From positions 62,001-126,000 of the forward strand of contig JADJDJ010000005.1 of the NCBI GenBank assembly GCA_016702745.1: a stretch of 64,000 nt of DNA, in the 5' to 3' direction. The translations under genes and the position numbers were made by a program. The stretch comes from Chitinophagaceae bacterium. Lineage in GTDB: Bacteria > Bacteroidota > Bacteroidia > Chitinophagales > Chitinophagaceae. Shown here piece after piece: positions 1 to 8,363 of this stretch (its first letter is position 1; every line of letters starts with the position of its first letter). The notes beneath the pieces were generated by a model. It was not told the DNA's origin and did not search any database. It was given only the letters and a program-made list of their open reading frames with translations.

Positions 1-218
1 TTCCGGGAACGGGATTGTTAAGCCCGGAGAAATTAGGGGTGGGTAAACCCTTGTTCCGGAGTACAATTTTCAAAGCAATAGTGGAGGTGGAAGGAGTCGT
101 TTCAGTAACTAAAATCAGCTGGAATGGAGAAACTTTCTCCAGTTATGCAATGAAAGCCCCCGCTGGCAGTTATTTCGATTTTGAGAATGGAGAAATACTC
201 TTAAACGGAAGTAAATAA
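1..218 (+). CDS. C-terminal end of a baseplate J-like protein (partial, runs off the left edge)
   Basis: The frame is open from the first bases of the window to a TAA at 216-218, so this is the 3' end of a gene that starts upstream. The visible tail reads like the last beta-rich segment of a J-type baseplate protein: a V-x-G-V-V-S-V element, then a short turn and an I-L-L-N strand. The next gene starts one base after the stop and looks like a tail protein I relative. That J-I order is standard for P2-like tails and extracellular contractile injection systems. The assignment rests mostly on this neighbour, because only about 70 residues are visible. Confidence 0.55.
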   Translation, partial: PGTGLLSPEKLGVGKPLFRSTIFKAIVEVEGVVSVTKISWNGETFSSYAMKAPAGSYFDFENGEILLNGSK

Positions 219-219
219 T

Positions 220-2403
220 ATGGCAACGATCGCTAACGATAATTTTGAAGTTTACTACAGCGAAAAACTGTGGGAATGGATCCCGCCAATATATCGCCAG
301 GAAGATGGACTGGCAAATCCAAAGGAAACCCTGCGGGGAATAATCGAAGTGATGGCACAACAGGCTGCTATTCTCAGGCGGAGCCAGGACAGGTTGTGGG
401 AAGATCAATTTATTGATCTCTGTGAAGACTGGGCAATACCATATATAGGAAGTTTACTGGCAACACGATTGCTTTCAGCACAGAACGAAAGGGCCATGCG
501 GAATGATGTGGCTAATACGATTTTTTACCGACGTGCAGCAGGAACGCCCCGTATCCTCGAACAACTTATTCATGATATCAGCGGATGGAAAGGCAGACTT
601 ATTGAGAGTTTCCAGCACCTGGCTCGTACCAGGCATGGACTCGATCCTCAGCCCATTCCTTTAGCAGGCCGATTCACCGGGACACTTCCAGGAGGAGTTG
701 CCGATCTTCGAAACCCGGTAGGAAGTAAACTGTCGACAGGGCCATTCGATGAGTATTTCCATACACCCGATTTCAGAAAGCCTAAAGGTATCCAGGGTCG
801 ATACGGTATCACTAAACTTAATTTCCACCTGTATACCCTGGTCTCATACCAGGCCAGTAATGTAGTTCCCTGCTGGATGGATACTAAAGAGTATTACACC
901 TTTGATCCATCAGGCCGGCTGATTCCTTTATTTGTAAAGGATCCAAAACCCAGGTTCAATGACTGGGAAAAATGGCATTCTCCTTTCGAGTGGGAGTTGC
1001 CTTTACCAATAAGGTGCCGGCTCCTGGGTAATGCAGAGTTTGAACTCACAGAGGAAAAAATACTCAGTTTTACCAACAACGAATCAGAACGTGACGAATT
1101 AAGGAAGATCGCCAATATACGTTTTCGGTCCGAGGCATCTTTTGAAAGCAGGATCAACGGACTCGGATTAGACATAATTGCCCTGAAGCGACATTGCATG
1201 ATCGATGAATGTGGCCAGAAACAATTATGGCCTCGATCACTTTCAGTTTTTCCCGGAACTGAGATCTCAAGAGAAAAGATAAAAGCTGCCAGTTTCGAGA
1301 ATACTTTTACTGACCCTGATAAAATGCTGATGGTGGATGCTGAGCAGGGACGTTTCCGGTTTACAGATAACAGTACACCAGATAATTTGTTTGTTACGTA
1401 TAATTATGGTTTCGCTGGACCTTGCGGGGCTGGCTTCTATGAGCGCCATATTCCAACCGACAAGCCGGCACCAAAAATTGTCACTGACAGGAAAATAAGG
1501 ATGACTGACATTCTTGATATACCTGATCCACAGGTATTGCAGATTAATGATAGTCTTACTTACAAAATAGAAGGAGATTTAGAGCCAGTAAGAGATTTCA
1601 CTATACAAGCGAAAAATTATGAACGCCCCTTTATTGCACTGGATAAGAACTGTACATTTTCTACAGGCGCAAACAATGATAGCAAGTTCGTGATGGATGG
1701 ACTCTGGATCGGATCACTGCCGAAGCAGGGGCCCTTTACAATTAAATTCAAAGGCGATTTTGAGTCGATCGTCATTCGTAACTGCACTTTTGACCCAGGG
1801 GGTAAAAATGGACAGGGCGACATATTGCACCCGGTAGCGATTGAATTAGAAGGGAACGTTGAGAACTTCTGTATTGAAAATAGTATACTTTCATCGATTC
1901 TTATTAATGGCAGTTCATTATTGGATGAATCTCTTTGTATTTCTGATTCCATACTCCAATCCGGCAATAACGCAGCTATTCGTGTGTCTACAGGTATAAC
2001 CAAAATTCAGCGTACAACTGTTTTGGGTGATGTTGTAGTACATCGTCTCTATTCATCAGACTCAATCATGACAGGGCTAGTAATCGTCACCGATAATCAA
2101 CATGGCTGTTTCCGGTTTAGTGCGGCGCCTGCTGCCAGTATTTTACCTGGCCCGTATGAATCACTTCTGTTTGATATCATGGACTCAACAGATTACTGGT
2201 TTACGTCTGAGATTTTCGGACATCCGGGTTTCGGACAATTGAGTGTTGCGGCACCTAAGGTCTTATACAGAGGCGGTGAGAACGGGGCTGAAATGGGGGC
2301 ATTTAATAACCTTATTAATGCGATTAAGCTGGATGGATTAAAAATAAAAATCGAAGAGTACATGCCATTTGGACTGATACCTGCATTTATTAAAGAAACC
2401 TAG
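220..2403 (+). CDS. Tail protein I-like baseplate component fused to a beta-helix-like C-terminal region
   Basis: 727 residues. The first ~215 resemble the phage tail protein I family seen in contractile injection systems: an aromatic N-terminus (L-W-E-W-I-P-P-I-Y-R), a helical stretch with W-E-D-Q-F-I-D-L-C-E-D-W, P-Y-I-G-S-L-L and a Y-R-R-A-A-G-T-P motif. In tails this protein sits in the baseplate wedge next to protein J, whose likely 3' end is one base upstream. Residues ~450-650 are short beta-rich rungs (I-R-N-C-T-F, I-E-N-S-I-L, I-S-D-S-I-L) typical of right-handed beta-helices. Tail protein I itself is usually ~200 residues, so the extra ~500 suggest a surface or fibre-docking extension. 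Family assignment is by recognition; the beta-helix is inferred from repeat texture. Confidence 0.65.
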   Translation: MATIANDNFEVYYSEKLWEWIPPIYRQEDGLANPKETLRGIIEVMAQQAAILRRSQDRLWEDQFIDLCEDWAIPYIGSLLATRLLSAQNERAMRNDVANTIFYRRAAGTPRILEQLIHDISGWKGRLIESFQHLARTRHGLDPQPIPLAGRFTGTLPGGVADLRNPVGSKLSTGPFDEYFHTPDFRKPKGIQGRYGITKLNFHLYTLVSYQASNVVPCWMDTKEYYTFDPSGRLIPLFVKDPKPRFNDWEKWHSPFEWELPLPIRCRLLGNAEFELTEEKILSFTNNESERDELRKIANIRFRSEASFESRINGLGLDIIALKRHCMIDECGQKQLWPRSLSVFPGTEISREKIKAASFENTFTDPDKMLMVDAEQGRFRFTDNSTPDNLFVTYNYGFAGPCGAGFYERHIPTDKPAPKIVTDRKIRMTDILDIPDPQVLQINDSLTYKIEGDLEPVRDFTIQAKNYERPFIALDKNCTFSTGANNDSKFVMDGLWIGSLPKQGPFTIKFKGDFESIVIRNCTFDPGGKNGQGDILHPVAIELEGNVENFCIENSILSSILINGSSLLDESLCISDSILQSGNNAAIRVSTGITKIQRTTVLGDVVVHRLYSSDSIMTGLVIVTDNQHGCFRFSAAPAASILPGPYESLLFDIMDSTDYWFTSEIFGHPGFGQLSVAAPKVLYRGGENGAEMGAFNNLINAIKLDGLKIKIEEYMPFGLIPAFIKET

Positions 2404-2428
2404 TTATCAACCATATTAAAAAGTATTT

Positions 2429-5400
2429 ATGGGAACAACTGATCTTTCAAGGAAATCATTCATTAAGGAAAAGCACTATGTCGGTCTGCAGCTGCAACAG
2501 GGACGGGTTGTGACCGATGCTGATCAGATCGAGGATGAAGAAATTCATGCAAGAGAAAATCAGCTTACACAGCTTGATATTATCGGTAGCTATGGAACTC
2601 CAGATAACGGGTTTCATATCGGCGATATTATCAATAACCCTGATGGATATGTGGATTTTCCGATTGATGCTGGGTCTGTTTATATTGGCGGGCTTCGTTT
2701 TGTATTAGATAAGGCAGAAACTTATCTCGCTCAAAAGGACTGGCAATACCGGGTAGGGGATCCGCTGAAAAAACCTTTATTGGCTCCTGGTCAGTCGCAG
2801 TTTGACCTTGTTTACCTCGAAGGATGGGACCAATTCGTTACTGCTGTAGAGGATCGTTCATTATTGGAAACAGCCCTTGGCACTGATACAACAACACGTC
2901 TTCGTAGAATACAAAGGGTTAAGATAGAGCCCAACAATAAATACGGAGACTGTTCACTTTCCTGGTCACATTTTAAGGAAAAATGGAAGGATAAAAATCT
3001 GGGAATTATTGATCGTTACGAACTAAAGACTAATTTGAAACTCGCCGTTGGATTCACTACCGGGGATACCGAAGACCTCTGTTCTCCTTCCGTTTCTGGA
3101 GGATATCTTGGTGCCGAAAACCAGGCAATACGGGTGCAGGTAATCAGGGATCAGGTAGCACAGAAGAATTATTTTACCTGGGGCTTTGATAATGCTTCCC
3201 CGTTATATCGTGTAAAGGTCACACCAGGTACCAAACTGGTGACCCTTCAAAATCCACCCAAGGATCAATTTCACTGGCCGGTAGTCGGACAAACCGTTGA
3301 AATACTTCCTTGGTCTGCCGAACTTTCCAACCAGGAGAAGGTGGCAGAAGAAACCGGGTTCTTTACAAAGGTCGGAGTATCATATAGGCCTGATGAGATG
3401 ACATTTGACCTGGAAGATGCTTTGGATTTAAATCTTTATGATGACCAGGAATTTTTTTATATGCGTATCTGGAATCGGGGCACTTTGTTCAACTCCGAGC
3501 CGCTGGTAGAATTTATTGCCGGAAATACGTATACCCTCGGGAACACAGGCCTAACCATTAAATTCAGCAGTGCAGATGCAGAAGAAATAGTGGTTAATAC
3601 AGGTGATTACTGGATTATTGCCGTTCGTCCCGAAACTCCTGACCAGGTCTATCCATGGGAATTAAAAGAGGGAATGCTTCCATTCGGTATTCGCCGGTAT
3701 TATGCTCCTCTGGCAATCATCAAATGGACGGCTGATGCCAATAGCGAAGTGCATGGCCAGGTAATCAGTGATTGCCGCCCTCATTTTCATCCTCTCACAC
3801 AACATGATTGCTGTTGTACATATAGTGTAGGTGATGGTATAACTTCTACTGGTGATTTCAATTCCATAAAAGATGCCCTGGCCGCATTACCGGCAAGGGG
3901 AGGGAAAATCTGCCTGTTACCTGGTATCCATACAGCCAATGCGGAAATCGTAAACCGGTCATTTGTTCATATTAGCGGATGCGGACTGCAAACAATTGTG
4001 CGCCCGGATATAAACGATCCGGTAAAAAGGTATGATCCCGTTTTTCTGGTGAAGAATTCCCAATGGATACGCATTGAAAACATGGTCATAGTGGCCCCTG
4101 AAGGAGTAGCTGTTAAGGTAGAGGATGATATAAATAATAATTCAGTTTCGAGGGAAATAATCGTTCGGGATAATCATATCATTGCAATGGTTCATGCAGT
4201 ACGTGTGGATATCCCTGTTGATATCAGCAGCGGCCACCATGTTCATATAATTTATAATCGTATCGGTATGATCAATGAGGCCAGAACATCCAACGGTATT
4301 CTATCAGATGTGGCCATTTTTTCACTGGCCGATGATGTATTGATCGAACGGAACAGGATTGGGATTGTGAGAATTAAAGGTGGTGGCGGGGGAGATGATG
4401 GCGGCGGTGGCGGTGGCCGTGAAGACGAGTGCGATTGCGACATTATTCTCAAGTTGAGTAAGCAACATGATGATTTTCGGGCAGTAGTCTATGATGCCCT
4501 CGAACGGGTATCTACTAATCATCTTAAAACATCCTTGTCAGGGGGCTATAATACCAAAGGGGGAATTCAGGTCGGCTGTGGCTCGACCAAAGTGTTGATT
4601 TTGCGCAATGAGATTTTTGGTGGAGCTGGTCACGGGATCATCCTTGGGCATCATCTGCCATACATTATTCTTACTACGGTACCTGGTATGACCAGCCCAA
4701 CTGCAACAGAAGCGCAACCCGTATCACCTGCTGTTTCAGGCGGTGACCCGCTGGAGCCAACCGGAACTAGTGTACCGGTGAGTAGTCAGCCTGCCAGAAC
4801 TGCGCCTGCCAGTGTGGCTATGCTGCGCACCAGTACTACCACGAAGCCGCAAGTATCTGTCAACGGGGTTCAAATTGATGAGAACACCATCATCGGAATG
4901 TACCTGAGTGGCATCAGTACAGATGAGCCGGATCCTTCTGGCGGCAATAAATCCATCATTCATATCGGTGATATATCCATCTATAAAAATGAGATATACC
5001 GATGCGCCCTTAAACCTCCGATTCAAAACCCCGATAAACTTGCGCAGCCCGCCTATGGTGGTATTAACCTCGCTATTTGCGATGTAGTAGCCATTCGTGA
5101 AAACCGGATAGAAGATAATGGTCAATCGATGATTGATCCGATTTGTGGCATATATATATTGTACGCACACAAGATTGATATTTCAAACAATCAAATTTTA
5201 TACAATGGAAAACTGAGGACTACCAGCCAGGGTATAAATAAAGGACATAGGTCTGGCATCTTTATCCGTTTTGTATCCAGGCTGCTGGATTCGAAAGCTG
5301 ATTATGATTCAAATTCAGGTGTTACAACATTTGTTCCGCAAGCCGCAGCAGATGCAATACCCGTAGTCAAGATACATAATAATATCGTCGTACAACCACT

Positions 5401-6103
5401 TGGAAGAGCATTGACTATTTCGGCGCTTGGTTCTTTATCGGTGTTGAGTAACCAGTTTTCATCACAAGGGATAGATAAGGATGGTTTCCATGGAACTCTT
5501 GCTGGTTGCGTTTTGATCATGAATACTGCTTATTCCAAAACAATGGATGCCACATTAAGACCAATATTATATCGTCTTCATATGGTGCCTGCCCTCAGCG
5601 TTTCGGATACGATGAGGCTAAGTAATAACCTAGAAAAAGGTCATAAATCTTTGTTGGGGATTGATTCTGGCGGAAAAGTTTTATTTGCTAACAACCAGAC
5701 CACACTTGATTTAAGCGCATCAGGTAACAGTACCTGCTATACATCGCAAACTATACTTACAAGGGATGATATCGGATTTCATGATAACCAATCCGTGGCA
5801 TTATCATCAGGTAAAAATGATTTTGATAAGATGCTGGTGAATACTTTCCTTGCTACTGCTTCGAGTGTTCGTGTATCGGATAATCTTTTTGACGACCAGG
5901 CAGATGCTACCATTTTATCCCTTTGGTCCTGGGGTACATTTAATACAACCAGTTCAAACCAATCGACCCACTGTATACTGGTCGTTGGTGTGAAAAAAAT
6001 CGACAGGGACAATATTGTATTTTCTGGAGCCCAATGCGGCCGATTAGCAAAAGGTGTTGCCGAAATGTACGGTACCAACCTGGCTAATGCACATGAGAGC
6101 TGA
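2429..6103 (+). CDS. DUF6519-like protein with large right-handed beta-helix; candidate injection-system fibre or spike-associated protein
   Basis: 1224 residues, no signal peptide. The N-terminus (S-R-K-S-F-I-K-E-K-H-Y-V-G-L-Q-L-Q-Q-G-R-V-x-x-D-A-D) matches the opening of the DUF6519 family, found near phage-tail-like loci. From about residue 465 a pectate-lyase-type segment begins (V-G-D-G-I-T-S-T-G-D-F-N-S-I, L-L-P-G-I-H), followed by repeated I-x-x-N-x-I rungs of a parallel beta-helix to the end. Two low-complexity insertions interrupt it: a glycine/aspartate run at ~650-668 and a Ser/Thr/Pro-rich linker at ~754-809. The gene follows the tail-I-like gene by 25 bases and probably shares its transcript. 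Cytoplasmic release through lysis would fit an injection-system part without signal peptide. Function is inferred. Confidence 0.6.
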   Translation: MGTTDLSRKSFIKEKHYVGLQLQQGRVVTDADQIEDEEIHARENQLTQLDIIGSYGTPDNGFHIGDIINNPDGYVDFPIDAGSVYIGGLRFVLDKAETYLAQKDWQYRVGDPLKKPLLAPGQSQFDLVYLEGWDQFVTAVEDRSLLETALGTDTTTRLRRIQRVKIEPNNKYGDCSLSWSHFKEKWKDKNLGIIDRYELKTNLKLAVGFTTGDTEDLCSPSVSGGYLGAENQAIRVQVIRDQVAQKNYFTWGFDNASPLYRVKVTPGTKLVTLQNPPKDQFHWPVVGQTVEILPWSAELSNQEKVAEETGFFTKVGVSYRPDEMTFDLEDALDLNLYDDQEFFYMRIWNRGTLFNSEPLVEFIAGNTYTLGNTGLTIKFSSADAEEIVVNTGDYWIIAVRPETPDQVYPWELKEGMLPFGIRRYYAPLAIIKWTADANSEVHGQVISDCRPHFHPLTQHDCCCTYSVGDGITSTGDFNSIKDALAALPARGGKICLLPGIHTANAEIVNRSFVHISGCGLQTIVRPDINDPVKRYDPVFLVKNSQWIRIENMVIVAPEGVAVKVEDDINNNSVSREIIVRDNHIIAMVHAVRVDIPVDISSGHHVHIIYNRIGMINEARTSNGILSDVAIFSLADDVLIERNRIGIVRIKGGGGGDDGGGGGGREDECDCDIILKLSKQHDDFRAVVYDALERVSTNHLKTSLSGGYNTKGGIQVGCGSTKVLILRNEIFGGAGHGIILGHHLPYIILTTVPGMTSPTATEAQPVSPAVSGGDPLEPTGTSVPVSSQPARTAPASVAMLRTSTTTKPQVSVNGVQIDENTIIGMYLSGISTDEPDPSGGNKSIIHIGDISIYKNEIYRCALKPPIQNPDKLAQPAYGGINLAICDVVAIRENRIEDNGQSMIDPICGIYILYAHKIDISNNQILYNGKLRTTSQGINKGHRSGIFIRFVSRLLDSKADYDSNSGVTTFVPQAAADAIPVVKIHNNIVVQPLGRALTISALGSLSVLSNQFSSQGIDKDGFHGTLAGCVLIMNTAYSKTMDATLRPILYRLHMVPALSVSDTMRLSNNLEKGHKSLLGIDSGGKVLFANNQTTLDLSASGNSTCYTSQTILTRDDIGFHDNQSVALSSGKNDFDKMLVNTFLATASSVRVSDNLFDDQADATILSLWSWGTFNTTSSNQSTHCILVVGVKKIDRDNIVFSGAQCGRLAKGVAEMYGTNLANAHES

Positions 6104-6134
6104 TAAACCTATTATTTCACATCATAATAATACC

Positions 6135-6707
6135 ATGGCAAATAAAGAAATTACTCCAAAGGATTTTGCAAAAAATTTCAACGATGTATTAAAAGCCTTT
6201 GATGGTGACCGTGAATTGGAGTTTTACAAAGAGATATTAAATATCAGGCAGGAGCAGTTAGAGCGCCAAAAAGAGTTTTTAACAGCAAAGTACAGTAAGG
6301 ATGATGAAAGAGTATCTGTGATTACTGCTCGAATGTCAAGAGAAAAAAAGGCCCTGGAGGGGATACAAACAGGCTTAACATTTGCCAGTTTCAATACAAT
6401 GGAAGTGGCAGATAAGAGCTGCCAGATTCATGGTTTTGTATATGATAAAGGAGGGCAGATAATAGCAGGAAGAAGAGTAATTCTGATTAATGCTGAAAGT
6501 GGTGAACCACTGAAAAATGTACTTCCGGCTATTTCAGGGGATAATGGACATTATTCAATTACCATCAATGAGGAACAGATTAAACTTCTTCAAGATTTAA
6601 AAATTGCCCTCGCACTGGTGGTGATGGATCGCGGGAATGTTGTGATTGAAGAAAGACTAAAACTGACTCATGGCAGGATTATTTACCTGGATATAAAAGC
6701 AGAGTAA
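6135..6707 (+). CDS. Coiled-coil protein with C-terminal Cna-B/carboxypeptidase-regulatory-like domain
   Basis: 190 residues from the ATG at 6135. An in-frame start further upstream would overlap the previous gene and adds a non-conserved-looking leader. Residues ~20-80 are charged and helical (R-Q-E-Q-L-E-R-Q-K-E-F), consistent with a coiled coil. From ~95 the pattern C-Q-I-H-G-F-V-Y-D, G-R-R-V-I-L, G-D-N-G-H-Y-S-I-T-I is that of a transthyretin-like or Cna-B fold often used as a structural add-on. It is the last gene of the injection-system-like cluster, 31 bases after the beta-helix gene, and has no signal peptide. No specific function can be assigned; a structural or adaptor role in the particle is a guess. 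Confidence 0.5.
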   Translation: MANKEITPKDFAKNFNDVLKAFDGDRELEFYKEILNIRQEQLERQKEFLTAKYSKDDERVSVITARMSREKKALEGIQTGLTFASFNTMEVADKSCQIHGFVYDKGGQIIAGRRVILINAESGEPLKNVLPAISGDNGHYSITINEEQIKLLQDLKIALALVVMDRGNVVIEERLKLTHGRIIYLDIKAE

Positions 6708-7276
6708 TAGGTATCCTGATTCTGTGCTTATACAAAATTGCTGACTTTTCAAATCAAGGTATTCAGTTCTTTCTTTATGAGATTGGCAAAGCCGCAGCGC
6801 GGGGTAATTGTTCAAATGGCCACATAGTAGCCTCAAAATGACCCATATTTTGATTGATTTATATCGGCTCAGTCAGAAAATTAAAGTATGGTTTTATACT
6901 TTATCGAATTTTCAAATTGCATAATTTTTAAAGTAAGCTTTTGTCGGTTTGAAGCATGAGTGATAGGAGCTTTTACTTCGTATAGTTTAGCTATGAACGA
7001 TTATTAATAGATATACTGGGCATTGCTTGTTACAGTTTTCAGAACATAAATTATCAAACATATTAATAATTGAATTTCCTCACTCCCTGAACGGCATTTT
7101 TTGACCTCTGTTAAGCAAAAATGAAGCACTCGACAGATTGAATAAGTTTCATTTTTTTAGAGATAATATGGTTCCATAATATAAAAATTTAAAAAAATTG
7201 TTGAAGAATAGCAAAAACCACCTTTCCGGGTGATTGGCCACCCTCCGCAATCCCCTAATTTTATAAAAAATCAAAC
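6708..7276. other. Gene-free spacer between the injection-system cluster and the two-component genes
   Basis: This AT-rich stretch of 569 bases has no convincing reading frame on either strand. I see no strong poly-T hairpin terminator after 6707 and no tRNA. The last 60 bases contain a short imperfect inverted repeat around CACC...GGGTG (about 7219-7245) just before the regulator gene, which could be part of its promoter region. Nothing else is identifiable. Confidence 0.4.
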
Positions 7277-7915
7277 GTGGGAAAGATCCGGGTCAGTATC
7301 ATCGAGGACAATAAAGTGATTCGCGATAATGTATCGAAATTCATCAGCTTTCATGATGATTTCGAAATTGCCGCCGTGCACGGTTCTGCTAAAACATTTT
7401 TAGAATCCTTACAGATCGGAGGTGTACAAACCGATATTTTATTACTGGACATCGGGCTACCGGGTATATCCGGACTGGAAGCCATTCCCCTGATCCTGGA
7501 AAAAATGCCTGAGCTGAATATCGTGATGCTTACCACTTATGAAGAAGAAGATGTGATTGTAAAAGCACTCTGCTCCGGTGCCTGCTCCTATATTTCCAAA
7601 AAAGCCAGTCTCGAAGAAATTGTAGAAGCCCTGCGCATCGTGGCAGCCGGCGGTTCTTATATGTCGCCCTCCATCGCCCGCGAAATTGTGAACCACCTTA
7701 TGGGTGGTCGTATCAGTAAAGCCACCATCCTCACCGACCGGCAAAGAGAAATTCTCGAAAAACTGGTGGATGGCAAAAGCTACCAGACTATCGCCGCTGA
7801 ATTATATGTCTCTATCGAAACCGTCCGCAGCCATGTCAAAAAAATGTATAAGGTCCTTCATGTGAATAATAAAACAGAAGCCATTACGCAGTATATTAAG
7901 GGGTATATTAAGTGA
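7277..7915 (+). CDS. NarL/LuxR-family response regulator
   Basis: 212 residues, GTG start. The receiver domain (1-~120) has the acidic pair E10-D11, the phosphoacceptor D58 in L-L-L-D-I-G-L-P-G, the T in M-L-T-T-Y and the K in Y-I-S-K-K-A. The C-terminal ~65 residues form a LuxR-type helix-turn-helix (L-T-D-R-Q-R-E-I-L, I-A-x-x-L-Y-V-S-x-x-T-V-R-S-H). Such regulators are activated by HisKA_3-type kinases, and one lies 448 bases downstream on the same strand. They probably form a signalling pair, though the repeat-rich gap means they may be transcribed separately. Targets are unknown; the adjacent injection-system cluster is one possibility, purely by proximity. Confidence 0.9.
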   Translation: MGKIRVSIIEDNKVIRDNVSKFISFHDDFEIAAVHGSAKTFLESLQIGGVQTDILLLDIGLPGISGLEAIPLILEKMPELNIVMLTTYEEEDVIVKALCSGACSYISKKASLEEIVEALRIVAAGGSYMSPSIAREIVNHLMGGRISKATILTDRQREILEKLVDGKSYQTIAAELYVSIETVRSHVKKMYKVLHVNNKTEAITQYIKGYIK

Positions 7916-8363
7916 GTATAGTATGATAAAAGATATGCCTGTAGTGAGCTTACTTTTATAGGAGTCCTGCCTCAGGCTTCCTGTTTGTCACCCCGGGCCC
8001 GACCCGGGGTCTGTCAGCGAAATACTACAATTGTTTACTTTCAAAAGATACCGGGTCAGGCCCGGTATGACGAAAGTGTAAGCCCGTTGTGAGCTCCATA
8101 ATTAAAATGAATCTCTCTTCGCGCCTCGCGGTTAAATCTCTCTGCGAAAGCGCTGCGCTCTCCTGTTCTCTGCGGTGAAAATCTTTGCGAATCCTCGCGC
8201 CTTCGCGTCTTCGTCCATAGGACCCTGCGGGCGGTTAAGCTCTGCGAAACCTCCGCGATCTTCTGTTCTCTGCGGTTAAAATCTTTGCGAATCCTTGCGC
8301 CTTCGCGTCTTAGCGGTTAAATCTTTATATTCTGTTATATTTGAATACAACAACCCCCATTCG
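7916..8363. repeat. Structured intergenic repeats between response regulator and kinase
   Basis: There is no gene here. At 7987-8007 and 8051-8071 two 21-base arms form an inverted repeat matching at 18 of 21 positions; each arm is itself GC-rich and partly self-complementary (CCCCGGG...CCCGGGG). From about 8100 to 8335 the sequence is built from fragments of the type TTCGCGCCTTCGCGTCTT and CTCTGCGGTTAAAATC. Two ~50-base near-identical copies lie at 8161-8212 and 8261-8311. The same repeat vocabulary recurs at 16.5-16.9 kb. The array ends within about 50 bases of the kinase start. Confidence 0.75.

Noticed and set aside
4252..4522. Proline-rich open frames on the minus strand inside the beta-helix gene
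   Set aside because: They are the mirror of the glycine-rich run in the real plus-strand gene and lack a start context or family features.
1..6707. Complete prophage at the left edge
   Set aside because: No capsid, terminase, integrase or lysis gene is visible; only tail-baseplate-like genes are present in the window.
6708..7276. A small RNA or tRNA in the spacer
   Set aside because: No cloverleaf, no conserved T-loop sequence and no clear promoter-terminator pair were found.
8101..8335. CRISPR array in the repeats before the kinase
   Set aside because: Units are not evenly spaced, there are no unique spacers of constant length, and no cas genes are nearby.
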